Shown here: piece after piece, positions 1 to 8,393 of the stretch
Layout of the letters: every line of letters starts with the position of its first letter
How positions within the stretch are numbered: the stretch's first letter is position 1
Assembly: GCF_041928815.1 (NCBI RefSeq)
Contig: NZ_JBHFEI010000004.1
Location: 1 to 64,000 of the forward strand
Origin: JBHFEI01 sp041928815
Lineage (GTDB): Bacteria; Pseudomonadota; Alphaproteobacteria; Rhizobiales; Rhizobiaceae
Direction of reading: 5' to 3'
DNA length: 64,000 bases
Made by a program: the position numbers and the translations under genes
Notes under the pieces: generated by a model
The model's input: the letters and a program-made list of their open reading frames with translations, nothing else
Databases searched by the model: none
What the model was told of the DNA's origin: nothing

Positions 1-62
1 CCGCCTTCACGCCAAAGGAATGCCGACACTATTTCGAGGCCGCAGGATATGACCCGGAATAA
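1..62 (+). CDS. IS630-like transposase, C-terminal tail (partial)
   Basis: The window opens inside a reading frame that ends with TAA at 60-62. The visible last 19 residues contain TPKECRHYFEAAGYD. This resembles the conserved C-terminal end of many rhizobial IS630-family DDE transposases, which close with an F-T-P-x-E-C-x-x-Y-F-x-x-A-G-Y-D type motif. The rest of the gene lies outside the window, so it cannot be told whether the element is intact. A CTAG tetranucleotide, the kind of TA target IS630 elements prefer, lies 13 bases after the stop. The call rests on a short motif recognised by eye. Confidence 0.5.
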   Translation, partial: AFTPKECRHYFEAAGYDPE

Positions 63-81
63 GTCGAATCTGCTCTAGAGG

Positions 82-111
82 CGGCGGCGCCGGGAACGGT
101 GCCGCCGTTTT
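82..111 (+). terminator. Rho-independent terminator
   Basis: A 10-bp stem (82-91 with 98-107, one G-T wobble) closes a 6-base loop and is followed by TTTT. It would end transcription coming from the transposase side. It also separates that transcription from the convergent tsaC-like gene, which stops at 125. Confidence 0.7.
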
Positions 112-124
112 CGTATGCGGGAGA

Positions 125-1099
125 TCAGCCGCGCGGCGCGGCGGCGCGGGCGAGCCGGTCGAGGATCGCCTCGCCGAGGCCCTCCGGCGGCATCGGCGCG
201 AAGGCGATGGCCGTTGCGCCCGTCGCATCGGCCTGCTTCATGAAGGCGAAGAGGTTGGCCGCCGCTTCGGCAAGGTCGCCGGACGGGCTGAGGTCGAGGA
301 CGACGGTTGCCGCCTCCTCTCCCGCAATCCGCCTGCCGCCGAAGCGGATCAGCGCCTCTCCGGGCCGGACCGCGGTCGCATCGAGCCGCACCGTCGCCGC
401 CGGCGCATAATGCGAGGCAAGCATGCCCGGCGCCTCGATCGCCGCGCCCGGCCGTTCCGGCCGGATCAGCCGCGTGCCGGTCAGCGCTTCGATCGCGGCG
501 GCGTCGAGCCCGCCGGGGCGCAGAAGCCTGACGCCGTCCGCCTCCACCTTGACGATGGTCGATTCGAGCCCGACCGGGCAGGGGCCGCCGTCGAGGATCA
601 GCGGCAGCTTGTCACCGAGATCGGCGGCGACATGGGCGGCGCTGGTCGGGCTGATCGCGCCGGAGGTGTTGGCGCTCGGCGCTGCGAGCGGCCGGCCGTA
701 GCGCCGGATCAGCGTGCGGGCGAACCCTTTCGGCATGCGCAGGCCGACCGTGTCGAGCCCCGCGGTGGCGAGGTCGTGGATCGTGCTGGTCGCGGCAAGC
801 GGCAGGACGAGGGTCAGCGGTCCCGGCCAGAAGGCGTCCGCCAGCCGGCGCGACAGCGGGTCGAAGACGGCGTGTGCTTCCGCCATGGCGAGGTCGGACA
901 CGTGGCAGATCAGCGGATTGAAGCGCGGCCTGCCCTTGACCGCGTAGATGCGCGTGATCGCGGCCGGCGCGGTCGCGTCCGCCGCAAGCCCGTAGACCGT
1001 TTCGGTCGGCAGGGCGACCGGGTCGCTGCCGTGGAGCGTGGCAAGCGCGCGTTCGAGCGCGCGCTCCGGTTCGTCTGCGGTGTCGATGATCTCGGCCAT
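125..1099 (-). CDS. L-threonylcarbamoyladenylate synthase (Sua5/YciO/YrdC/YwlC family)
   Basis: Makes threonylcarbamoyl-AMP from threonine, bicarbonate and ATP. This is the first step of the t6A37 modification of tRNAs that read ANN codons, and the product is passed to the TsaD complex. The N-terminal YrdC domain (about 15-200) shows the substrate-loop motif KGRPRFNPL near residue 55 and PSANTSG near 140. The C-terminal Sua5 domain (about 215-320) makes this the long Sua5 form rather than short TsaC. At 324 aa the length fits Sua5. The ATG start gives MAEIIDTADE and an immediate family match. It is convergent with the transposase remnant and followed by a terminator. Confidence 0.93.
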   Translation of the reverse strand: MAEIIDTADEPERALERALATLHGSDPVALPTETVYGLAADATAPAAITRIYAVKGRPRFNPLICHVSDLAMAEAHAVFDPLSRRLADAFWPGPLTLVLPLAATSTIHDLATAGLDTVGLRMPKGFARTLIRRYGRPLAAPSANTSGAISPTSAAHVAADLGDKLPLILDGGPCPVGLESTIVKVEADGVRLLRPGGLDAAAIEALTGTRLIRPERPGAAIEAPGMLASHYAPAATVRLDATAVRPGEALIRFGGRRIAGEEAATVVLDLSPSGDLAEAAANLFAFMKQADATGATAIAFAPMPPEGLGEAILDRLARAAAPRG

Positions 1100-1281
1100 G
1101 GCCTTCCCGTCCGTTCGCCCGCTTCATAGCGGATCGGCGGGGCGATCGGAACGGAAATCGCCGCACCTCGGCATGATCCGGCCCGAGTGAGACGGGGACC
1201 GGCCCATGATGCCGGCGAAACGGGGCGTTGAAAGCGCCGTTCCGTTTCAGGTCGATCGACCGTGCTCCCGGCGACCGGGCG

Positions 1282-1884
1282 TCAGAGATTGCGGATGACC
1301 TGGCGGATCTGTTCGTCCTTGGCGCCGAGCAGCAGCACGCTCTTCAGCGCCATCTTCGGATCGTGGGTGCGGAACAGGATGCCGTTGCCGCGCACGTCGC
1401 GATTTATCGTCATGTGCTGCGTCTCCGCGTCGAGACGGATCGCGACGGCGAAGTACATCCGCCCATAGCCGATGTTGATGTTCTCGAAGAACACCTCCGA
1501 CTCGCCGATGTCGGAGAAGAAATTGGCGATGTAGAAGGCCCAGCCGACATTCTTGAAATCGGCGAATTCGCTCTGGGACGCGGTGATATGGCAATAGCCG
1601 AGATGGGGGCTGCCGTCGATCGTCCGGTGGAAGAGAAGCTTCGGAAACTGGATCGAGCGGTGGAAGCCGTTGATGCGCTCATGCGTCGTCTCGCCGGCGA
1701 CGGCGAGCTTCTTGCCGGTGCGCTCGGCCACTTCCTCATAGGTGAGGTAGCGCCGCTTTTCCTGGTCCCAGTCCTCGCGCCAGCGACGGATGCGGCCCGT
1801 GCGCAGGAATTCCGTATGGAACGCCGGCTTCAGCGCCGGTTCCTTCGGCTTGGTCGGGGCATCGAAGTAACGAAGCTTTTCCAT
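1282..1884 (-). CDS. Conserved rhizobial hypothetical protein (DUF6656-like)
   Basis: A 200-residue soluble protein with no signal peptide or membrane segment. It is rich in aromatic residues, with motifs such as THERINGFH, FYIANFF and GNGILFRTHDPKMALK. I recognise it as a conserved protein of unknown function found in Rhizobiaceae, which I believe is now called DUF6656; that name is from memory. It is monocistronic, between the Sua5 gene and the riboswitch leader. The start codon ATG is at 1884. No function can be inferred from neighbours or from visible catalytic motifs. Confidence 0.82.
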   Translation of the reverse strand: MEKLRYFDAPTKPKEPALKPAFHTEFLRTGRIRRWREDWDQEKRRYLTYEEVAERTGKKLAVAGETTHERINGFHRSIQFPKLLFHRTIDGSPHLGYCHITASQSEFADFKNVGWAFYIANFFSDIGESEVFFENINIGYGRMYFAVAIRLDAETQHMTINRDVRGNGILFRTHDPKMALKSVLLLGAKDEQIRQVIRNL

Positions 1885-2231
1885 GGTCGGTCCGGAACGC
1901 TTTATCCTGATCGAACTCTTAAGCCTGCGGCGGCATGTTACCGCGCCCGGATTAACGAGTCGTTACGCCATTCTGGCGGGCGAAGGGTGTGCGAAACTTG
2001 ACGCGTGACGGAAGGGGCCGGTGTCGCATTCCGGCAGGGCGTCGCAGCGCCCCGGCCGCGAACGGCGCGAGAAGCGGCACCTGCCGAAAGTTTAAGCCAT
2101 GTTTCTGATTCGAAACGGGAAAATCTTCTCATTCGGCGAAGTTGCCGGATTCGGTGCGCTGTCGCCTTTCTCAAATCCGATGTCGCTTCGAGGCGCAGGC
2201 AGGCGCACGATTTCGCATTAGATGGATGCAT
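1885..2231. other. Divergent intergenic region without a gene
   Basis: About 350 bases between the divergent DUF6656-like gene and the riboswitch. It has patches of lower GC (around 2090-2160), including AAAGTTTAAGCC and GAAAATCTTCTC, as expected for promoter DNA. It must hold the promoter of the riboswitch-gbcAB transcript. I could not pick a convincing -35/-10 pair. Open frames here look like chance frames in GC-rich DNA. Confidence 0.5.
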
Positions 2232-2408
2232 CTCACGGTGCCGCCCTCGGCTGAGGGCGGAGAATTGGGAAGCCGGTCGAAACCCGGCGCTGCCCCCGCA
2301 ACGGTGGTGGAGCGATGTCGCGGCGGATGCCACTGGGAGGAGCCCGGGAAGGCGCCGCGACCGTCCTTTTCAAGAGGACGGCTCCTGAGCCCGGAAACCA
2401 GCCTTGAG
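2232..2408 (+). promoter_or_regulatory. Cobalamin (AdoCbl-type) riboswitch
   Basis: The leader carries the consensus elements of the cobalamin riboswitch in the right order: ACGGTGCC at 2235-2242, GGGAAGCCGGT from 2268, the hallmark B12-box core GCTGCCCCCGCAAC at 2289-2302, GCCACTGG at 2329-2336, GGGAAGGC at 2346-2353, a hairpin 2361-2381, and the closing segment GAGCCCGGAAACCAGCC ending near 2404. A possible P13-like hairpin (about 2412-2432) follows, so control may act by occluding the ribosome site or by termination further down. The family normally shuts off the downstream gene when cobalamin is plentiful. The target here is a Rieske oxygenase operon. Confidence 0.93.
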
Positions 2409-2549
2409 GTATGAGCTGTTGCAACGGGCTGCGGAGGGCGGCCGGGTTACGGAACCTTGACGACCGGCCGGTCATTCCGCCGGCGGTTCCCGCCCGCATG
2501 CGTCCTTCCATCCCCGACACCAATGGGCAGGCGCCCGAAGGACGTGACC

Positions 2550-3794
2550 ATGGATACCCGCAGCGAAATGGTGCGCCGGTTGAAGAACCGCCGCGCCGGC
2601 TACAGCCTCGACCAGGCCTTCTACATCGATCCGGATGTCTACAAGGTCGATCTGGACACGATCTGGTATCGCGACTGGCTGTTCATCGGCCATGACTGCG
2701 AGATCCCGCGCGCCGGCAACTATTTCACCGTCCAGGTCGGCGACTACCCGGTCGTCGTCACCCGCGACCGCAAGGGCACGATCCGGGCGCTGCACAATTC
2801 CTGCCGCCATCGCGGCTCGCGCGTCTGCAGCCAGCAGAAAGGCGCCTCCGCCAAGCTGGTCTGTCCCTACCACCAGTGGACCTACGAGCTCGACGGCACG
2901 CTGCTCTTCGCCCGCCACATGGCCGACGATTTCGACCCGGCCGCCCACAGCCTGAAGCCCGTCGCCTGCGAGGTGGTCGGCGGCTACATCTTCATCAGCC
3001 TCGCCGACGAGCCGATGGATTTCCAGCCGATCCGCGACCTGGTGACGCCCTATCTCTCCCGCCACCGCCTGAGCGACGCCAAGGTCGCCTTCGAAAGCAC
3101 CATCGTCGAGAAGGGCAACTGGAAGCTCGTCTGGGAGAACAACCGCGAGTGCTACCACTGCGCCGCCAACCATCCCGAGCTTTGCCGCACCTATCCGGAA
3201 GCGCCGACGGCGACCGGCGTGCAAGGGGCGAAGGACGATCCGGTCATCGCCGCCCACTGGGCGAAATGCGAGGCCGAGGGCCTGCCGAGCGAGTTCAAGA
3301 TGGACCCATCCGGCCAGTTCCGTATCGCCCGCATGCCGCTGATCGAAGGCGCCGAGAGCTACACCATGTCGGGAAGGCGCGCCGTGCGCAGACCGCTGTC
3401 GGACGACGTCACCGCCAGTGAGATCGGCACGCTGCTGCTCTTCCATTATCCCGGCACCTGGAATCACGTCCTCGCCGACCACGCCGTCACCTTCCGCGTG
3501 CTGCCGATCGGTCCGGAACTGACGCAGGTGACGACCAAATGGCTGGTGCACAAGGATGCGGTCGAGGGCGTCGACTATCAGATCGACGAACTCATCCACG
3601 TCTGGACCGAGACCAACGACCAGGACCGCCGCATCGTCGAGGAAAACGCCTTCGGCATCCGCTCGCCCGCCTATCAGCCCGGCCCCTATTCCCCGGTCGA
3701 CGAAGGCGGCGTGATGCAGTTCGTCGACTGGTACGCGACCTTCATGCTGAACCGTCTGCAGGGCGCCAAGGCCCCGCTCGTGCGCGTGGCCTGA
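2550..3794 (+). CDS. gbcA: Rieske-type glycine betaine monooxygenase, oxygenase subunit (GbcA-like)
   Basis: Oxygenase component that would oxidatively demethylate glycine betaine to dimethylglycine, releasing formaldehyde. The 414-residue protein has the Rieske [2Fe-2S] ligands C85/H87 and C105/H108, and a mononuclear iron site with H203 and H208 in NNRECYHCAANH. The C-terminal segment TTKWLVHKDAVEGVDY and NDQDRR are GbcA-like. An in-frame upstream start at 2457 exists. I prefer ATG 2550, because residues before it are low-complexity leader and GAAGGAC sits just upstream. It follows a cobalamin riboswitch and is 5 bases from the reductase gene. Stachydrine or carnitine oxygenases are close paralogues, so the substrate is inferred. 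Confidence 0.85.
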   Translation: MDTRSEMVRRLKNRRAGYSLDQAFYIDPDVYKVDLDTIWYRDWLFIGHDCEIPRAGNYFTVQVGDYPVVVTRDRKGTIRALHNSCRHRGSRVCSQQKGASAKLVCPYHQWTYELDGTLLFARHMADDFDPAAHSLKPVACEVVGGYIFISLADEPMDFQPIRDLVTPYLSRHRLSDAKVAFESTIVEKGNWKLVWENNRECYHCAANHPELCRTYPEAPTATGVQGAKDDPVIAAHWAKCEAEGLPSEFKMDPSGQFRIARMPLIEGAESYTMSGRRAVRRPLSDDVTASEIGTLLLFHYPGTWNHVLADHAVTFRVLPIGPELTQVTTKWLVHKDAVEGVDYQIDELIHVWTETNDQDRRIVEENAFGIRSPAYQPGPYSPVDEGGVMQFVDWYATFMLNRLQGAKAPLVRVA

Positions 3795-3799
3795 CCGCG

Positions 3800-4894
3800 A
3801 TGAGCGCCGCCGCATCCTTCCGCCATCTCGACGAACTGCATCCCTGGAACGACCGCCAGCAGATGCTCGAATGCATCTCCGTCACCGCCGAGACGGCGGA
3901 TGTCATGACCTTCGCCTTCCGGTCGGAGCGGCCCGGCTGGTTCCGCTACCTGCCGGGCCAGTTCGTCACGCTCGAACTGCCGGTCGGCCCGGAGCCTGTG
4001 ATGCGCACCTACACGCTCTCCTCCAGCCCGTCGCGGCCCTTCTCCATCGCGGTCACCGTCAAGGCGCAGAACAACAGCATCGGCACGCGCTGGATGTTCG
4101 ACACTCTGAGGCCGGGCATGAGGCTGAAGGCCTTCGGCCCGCTCGGCGATTTCAGCTTCGTGCGTCACCCGGGCGAAAAATACCTGTTCATCTCGGCCGG
4201 CTCCGGCGTGACGCCGATGATGTCGATGACGCGCTGGATGGCGGATTCGGCGCCGCTTTCCGACGTCGCCTTCGTCTCCTGCGCAAGGCGGCCCGACGAT
4301 CTCCTCTTTCGCGCCGAACTCGAGGTGCTTTCCGGGCAGATGCCGAACATGGCGCTCGGCTTCATCGTCGAGGGCCATGCGCCGCGCGACGGCTGGCACG
4401 GTCTTCGCGGCCGCATCGACGCGACGAAGCTCGCGCTGCTGAGCCCCGACTTCCGCGAGCGCACCGTCTTCTGCTGCGGCCCGGAACCGTTCATGCGCGG
4501 CGTGCGCGCGGTGCTCGAGGCGGCCGGCTTCGACATGGCCCGCTATCACGAGGAGAGTTTTCAGCCGGCATGCGCGCCGGATCCGGCCGAGCTTGCCGCC
4601 CGCGCCGGCGCGGCCGGGCAGGAACAGGCCGGGACGGCCACGATCACCTTCGCGCTCTCCGGCAAGGACGCCGCCTGTCTGCCGGGCCAGACCGTGCTCC
4701 AGACGGCGCGCGCCGCCGGTGTCCGTATCGGTGCGGCCTGCGAGAGCGGGCTTTGCGGCACCTGCCGGGTGATGAAGATTTCCGGCGAGGTCGAGATGAA
4801 CCACAATGGCGGCATCCTCGACGACGAGATCGAGGAGGGCTATATCCTCGCCTGCTGCTCGCGCCCGCGCGGCGACGTGCAGATCGAAGCGTAG
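3800..4894 (+). CDS. gbcB: Glycine betaine monooxygenase reductase subunit (GbcB-like; FAD, NAD(P)H and 2Fe-2S domains)
   Basis: Electron-transfer partner of the oxygenase just upstream, passing electrons from NAD(P)H through FAD and a plant-type [2Fe-2S] cluster to the Rieske centre. The FAD-binding motif RTYTLS starts at residue 69. The nucleotide domain has GSGVTPMMSM and CCGPEPFM. The C-terminal ferredoxin domain has Cys near 314, 319 and 322 (CESGLCGTC) plus 352. The length of 364 aa is normal for GbcB. ATG 3800 begins 5 bases after the oxygenase stop, so the two are co-transcribed under the riboswitch. A longer frame reaching back into gbcA is not needed. Confidence 0.87.
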   Translation: MSAAASFRHLDELHPWNDRQQMLECISVTAETADVMTFAFRSERPGWFRYLPGQFVTLELPVGPEPVMRTYTLSSSPSRPFSIAVTVKAQNNSIGTRWMFDTLRPGMRLKAFGPLGDFSFVRHPGEKYLFISAGSGVTPMMSMTRWMADSAPLSDVAFVSCARRPDDLLFRAELEVLSGQMPNMALGFIVEGHAPRDGWHGLRGRIDATKLALLSPDFRERTVFCCGPEPFMRGVRAVLEAAGFDMARYHEESFQPACAPDPAELAARAGAAGQEQAGTATITFALSGKDAACLPGQTVLQTARAAGVRIGAACESGLCGTCRVMKISGEVEMNHNGGILDDEIEEGYILACCSRPRGDVQIEA

Positions 4895-4905
4895 GCGGCG
4901 GGTTT

Positions 4906-6567
4906 TTAGAACCAGAAGTCGCCGGCGTCGAGGTCCTTGAGCGCCACGTTCTGCAGGAGGATGCTGTCGCCGTTGAGCCCGTTGATCAGGATGTCGGCCC
5001 CCTTGACCGTGAGGTGGTCGGCCTTGAGGTCGTTAAAGTCGGTGATGCTCGCAAGGCCGGTGAGGTCGAGCACGTCGTGCAGGGCGCCCTTCGCCCTGAA
5101 GTCGGTGATCGTGTCGCGGCCGTGGCCGGTCGCGAAGACGAAGGTGTCGACGCCCTTGCCGCCGGTCAGCGTGTCGTTGCCGCGATGGCCGACGAGGACG
5201 TCGTTGCCGGCGCCGCCGTCGAGGCGATTGGCGGCATTGTTGCCCTCGATGCGGTTGGCGGATGCGTTGCCCGTCCCGTCGATTTTCCTGGCGCCGAAGA
5301 GGAAGAGCTGCTCGATATTGTCGGCAAGCACGTGGCTCGCCGAGGACTTGACGACATCGTTGCCGCCGCCGCGCAATTCGACGATCGTCACCGCATTGCC
5401 GTTCAGCACGTAGACGTCGTCGCCCTTGCCGCCCCGGACCGTGCCGGTGATCGCGCCGGTGTTCTCCAGATAGTCGTTGCCGGCGCCGAGGTCGATATGG
5501 CCCCTGATCGTCCCGGTGTTGACCACCGACTGGCTGCCGGCGCCGCCGAGGACGGCGGTCTTCACCGCCTCGATCAGGCCGTTGTTCTGCAGCGCCGCCG
5601 CCGTCGCCTTGGCGAGATCGACCGTGGCGCGGCTCGCAAGCGTGCCGGCGAGCGTGCCGTAATTGGCAAGCGATGCACCGTCGCCCGTCACGCTCATCGC
5701 GCTTCCGGCGGAAATCGTCTGGTTGTTGCGCAGAATCACGCCGTCGGCCGAGACGACGATGGCGACGGCCTTCGTGTCGATGCCGCCGTCATTGGTGACG
5801 ATCGTATCGTCGCCGGTCACCGTAATACCGGCGCGCTTTGCCGAGATCGTGCCGTTGTTGGTGATGATCGCCGTATCGCCGGTGACGGAGAGCCCGCGAT
5901 CGTTGAGCGACTGGATCAGCCCGTTGTTGGTGACGGTCGCGCCCTCGCCGGTGACGCTGACGGCAAGGGCCGCCGCCTTCGCCGTGCCGTTGTTGGTGAC
6001 GATCGCGCGGTCGCCGCGCGACAGGATCGCCGCCCCCTTCGAGGCCTCGGCGAGGCCGTTGTTGGTGGCGATGATCGCGGCGCCGGTCAGCACCAGCGCA
6101 TTGCCGAAGGCGGTGACGGTGCCGTTGTTGGTGACGACCGAACTGTCGCCCGAGGCGGAGATGCCGGCCGTGCCGCCGGCCGAGATCGCGCCGCTGTTGG
6201 TGATCCGCGTCGTCGCGCTGGCGGTCACGCCGACGAGGCGCGCGCCGATCTCGCCCTCGTTGACGAGGCTGAGGCCGGTGCTGGCGATGCGGATGCCGTC
6301 GCCGCCGCTGCCGATCCGGCCCTCGTCGCCGATGGTGATGCGGTTGCCGCTCGATGCCGTGCCGGCCGTGCCGAAGTCGATCGCCGGTCCTCCGGTCGAT
6401 TGCAGCGTGCCGTGGATGTCGAAGCTGCGGTTCGCCGCGCCGCCTGTTGCGACGATCGAGGCGCCGCCGGTCGAAACCGTCACACCGGCATCGACGATAA
6501 AGGCGTCGCCCGCCTCCAGCGCCGTCACGGCCGTGGTCGTGCTGGCATCGATCTCGTATGTCGCCAT
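4906..6567 (-). CDS. Secreted beta-solenoid/RTX calcium-binding protein
   Basis: A 553-residue acidic, Cys-free protein built from repeats. Residues about 110-350 carry eight to ten imperfect 22-23-residue repeats centred on V-T-N-N-G-T/L, typical of a right-handed beta-helix. Then comes a short hemolysin-type region (GGAGNDVLVGHRGNDTLTGG) and a C-terminal end rich in hydrophobic and Asp residues, closing DAGDFWF, as in type I secretion substrates. There is no N-terminal signal peptide, which fits type I export. I chose ATG 6567 (MATYEID) because AGAGG lies just upstream; an alternative start is at 6633. No exporter genes are nearby. Adhesin or surface role is inferred only. Confidence 0.78.
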   Translation of the reverse strand: MATYEIDASTTTAVTALEAGDAFIVDAGVTVSTGGASIVATGGAANRSFDIHGTLQSTGGPAIDFGTAGTASSGNRITIGDEGRIGSGGDGIRIASTGLSLVNEGEIGARLVGVTASATTRITNSGAISAGGTAGISASGDSSVVTNNGTVTAFGNALVLTGAAIIATNNGLAEASKGAAILSRGDRAIVTNNGTAKAAALAVSVTGEGATVTNNGLIQSLNDRGLSVTGDTAIITNNGTISAKRAGITVTGDDTIVTNDGGIDTKAVAIVVSADGVILRNNQTISAGSAMSVTGDGASLANYGTLAGTLASRATVDLAKATAAALQNNGLIEAVKTAVLGGAGSQSVVNTGTIRGHIDLGAGNDYLENTGAITGTVRGGKGDDVYVLNGNAVTIVELRGGGNDVVKSSASHVLADNIEQLFLFGARKIDGTGNASANRIEGNNAANRLDGGAGNDVLVGHRGNDTLTGGKGVDTFVFATGHGRDTITDFRAKGALHDVLDLTGLASITDFNDLKADHLTVKGADILINGLNGDSILLQNVALKDLDAGDFWF

Positions 6568-6813
6568 TGCCTCTGCCTTCATCGCAGGTTCAGGTGCGGA
6601 CCGCATGATCGGCCGCATCGGGGATGTATTCATTCCATCGACGGCGACACTAAGGCGGTGTGCCTTTTCCGGCGGTTAACGCGCGTGCGACACGAGGCGC
6701 TTCTTGCCGGATGGTTAAGCCTTCGCTGACGTTTCTCCCCGGAACAAAGCGACGTCTCCCGCGTTGAGGCGCCAGGGACGAAACATCGCATTTGACCTCA
6801 GAAGGAGGAAGAC

Positions 6814-7320
6814 ATGTCTCTCTTTAGAAACAAGTTTACGGTGGCGGCTCTGGCGGCGCTGCTGATCGGTACGTCGGTCGCGCCTTCCCAGGCCTTCACG
6901 CCCGTCCCGGCCGCGGCGGAACGCAGCTCCGACATCCAGCAGGTCCAGGCGCGCGAATCCTGGCGCGACCGCGACGGCCGCCGCTGGAGCAATGTCGACC
7001 GCGAGGTCTGGCGCAAGCGCGGCTACCATCGCCGCGGCAACGCCTACTATTACAATGGCCATCGCGGCTATCGCTACGCGCGTCCAGGCTACCGCCGCCA
7101 CAACGACGCCTGGTTCCCGCTGGCGGCCTTCGGCGCCGGCGCGATCATCGGCGGTGCGCTCGCCGACCGGCCGCGCGTCTATGTCGATCCGCCGGTGCGC
7201 CGCGTCGGCAACTCCCATGTCGAGTGGTGCATGAACCGCTATCGCACCTATCGCGCGTCGGACAATTCCTACGTGCCGCGCGCCGGCTACCGCGCCCAGT
7301 GCGTCTCGCCCTACAGCTAA
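6814..7320 (+). CDS. BA14K family protein
   Basis: A 168-residue exported protein. Residues 1-27 form a signal peptide ending before FTPVP. A Tyr/Arg/Gly-rich middle and a short hydrophobic stretch (FPLAAFGAGAIIGGALA) follow. The C-terminal BA14K signature HVEWCMNRYRTYRASDNSY ends in a second Cys. The family is named after a Brucella abortus 14-kDa immunoreactive, lectin-like protein. It is common in Rhizobiales, and its role is envelope-related but poorly defined. A strong AAGGAGGAAG ribosome site precedes the ATG. A perfect terminator follows 24 bases after the stop, so this is a single-gene transcript. Confidence 0.9.
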   Translation: MSLFRNKFTVAALAALLIGTSVAPSQAFTPVPAAAERSSDIQQVQARESWRDRDGRRWSNVDREVWRKRGYHRRGNAYYYNGHRGYRYARPGYRRHNDAWFPLAAFGAGAIIGGALADRPRVYVDPPVRRVGNSHVEWCMNRYRTYRASDNSYVPRAGYRAQCVSPYS

Positions 7321-7344
7321 GACGCCGGGATCTTCACTCTATCG

Positions 7345-7371
7345 GGCCGGAGGGCATCCCTCCGGCCTTTT
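7345..7371 (+). terminator. Rho-independent terminator after the BA14K gene
   Basis: A perfect 10-bp inverted repeat (7345-7354 with 7358-7367), a CAT loop and a TTTT run. It lies between the convergent BA14K and ZntB-like genes. Confidence 0.9.
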
Positions 7372-7403
7372 CGCGTCCGGAGCGCCGCACCTGACACTAT
7401 TTC

Positions 7404-8393
7404 CTAGAGGATACCGATCCGTTTCAGGATCATCCAGGCGAGCCCCATCGAGGCGAGGATGAAGGCGAAGGCGGCGACGGTGCCGCTTCCGTCGGAGAAG
7501 GGCAGGCCGCCCGTGTTCATGCCGAAAAAGCCGGTGACGAGCGTCGGCGGCAGTAGGAAGGCGGTCATCAGCGACAGGATGTAGAGGTGGCGGTTGGTCT
7601 CCGAGGAGAGCTTGCTGTCGATCTCCTCATGCAGGAGGCGGGCGCGCTCCTGCAGGGCGAAGACGTCGCGGTCGACGGTGTCGAGCCGGTCGTAGAGCCG
7701 TTCCGCCACCTCGATCACGCCGGGCGGCACCTCGTCCTCGTCGGAGGCGGCGGCCCGGCGCAGCAGCGCCATCAGCGTGCGCAGGTGGCGATGCAGGCGC
7801 ACGGCGGTGCGCCTCAGCGGCGCCAGCCCCGGCTGCAGCTTGTGGACGGCCTCGCCATAGACGTCCTCCTCGATGACGTTCAGTTCCTGCGTCATCTCCA
7901 CGACCAGCGAGATCAGCGTGCGCTGGAATTCGACCACCATCAGCTCGAACAGCTCGATCGGGTTGCGGCAGCGGGCATTCTTCTCGATCGCCGCGCGCAC
8001 CCGGTCGATCGAGCGCAAGGGATGCAGCCGCGTCGTGACGATGATCCGGTCGGTGACGGCGAAATGCATCCAGCCGATCGTATCGGTGACGCTGTCGAAG
8101 GTGCGTTCGAAATCGACGAGCGTGCCGTGCAGCATGTCGTCCTGCACGGTGATCGCGGCTTGGGTGTCGTGGCTGGTCAGCGTCGTCGCCGCCGCCGCCG
8201 GCAGGCCGGGGATGCGGGCGATCAGCGCCGGCACGCGCGCATCGCTCAGGGCGAGATGCAGCCACAGCCAGCCCTCGCCCGTAAACAGATCGTTGATAGA
8301 GGCGTCGTGCGGCACGCGGATGCAGCGGTTCTCGCCCGGGATCACCCGGCAGGCCCAGACGAAACCGGGAATCTCCGTCGAAATCAGGTTCAT
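7404..8393 (-). CDS. zntB: CorA/ZntB-family metal ion transporter
   Basis: Inner-membrane pentameric channel/transporter of the CorA superfamily. A long cytoplasmic N-terminal domain is followed by two C-terminal membrane helices (about 275-298 and 305-325), with the signature GMN in FFGMNTGG between them. This length (329 aa) and the GMNTGG loop match proteins annotated as zinc transporter ZntB in rhizobia. Metal choice (Zn2+ versus Mg2+/Co2+) cannot be read from sequence. I start at ATG 8393, which has TTGGACAGC upstream. The frame continues to 8624 but the extra part is Arg-rich leader unlike the family. It is divergent from the acyl-CoA dehydrogenase gene. Confidence 0.82.
   Translation of the reverse strand: MNLISTEIPGFVWACRVIPGENRCIRVPHDASINDLFTGEGWLWLHLALSDARVPALIARIPGLPAAAATTLTSHDTQAAITVQDDMLHGTLVDFERTFDSVTDTIGWMHFAVTDRIIVTTRLHPLRSIDRVRAAIEKNARCRNPIELFELMVVEFQRTLISLVVEMTQELNVIEEDVYGEAVHKLQPGLAPLRRTAVRLHRHLRTLMALLRRAAASDEDEVPPGVIEVAERLYDRLDTVDRDVFALQERARLLHEEIDSKLSSETNRHLYILSLMTAFLLPPTLVTGFFGMNTGGLPFSDGSGTVAAFAFILASMGLAWMILKRIGIL

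Noticed and set aside
2457..2549. Upstream start for gbcA giving 445 residues
   Set aside because: The added 31 residues are unlike the family and translate leader sequence just after the riboswitch. ATG 2550 has a ribosome site.
3871..6729. A 952-codon plus-strand open frame over gbcB and the RTX gene
   Set aside because: It is antisense or out of frame to two convincing genes, and its translation is Arg/Ala/Gly-rich without any family motif. It is a shadow frame of GC-rich, repeat-containing DNA.
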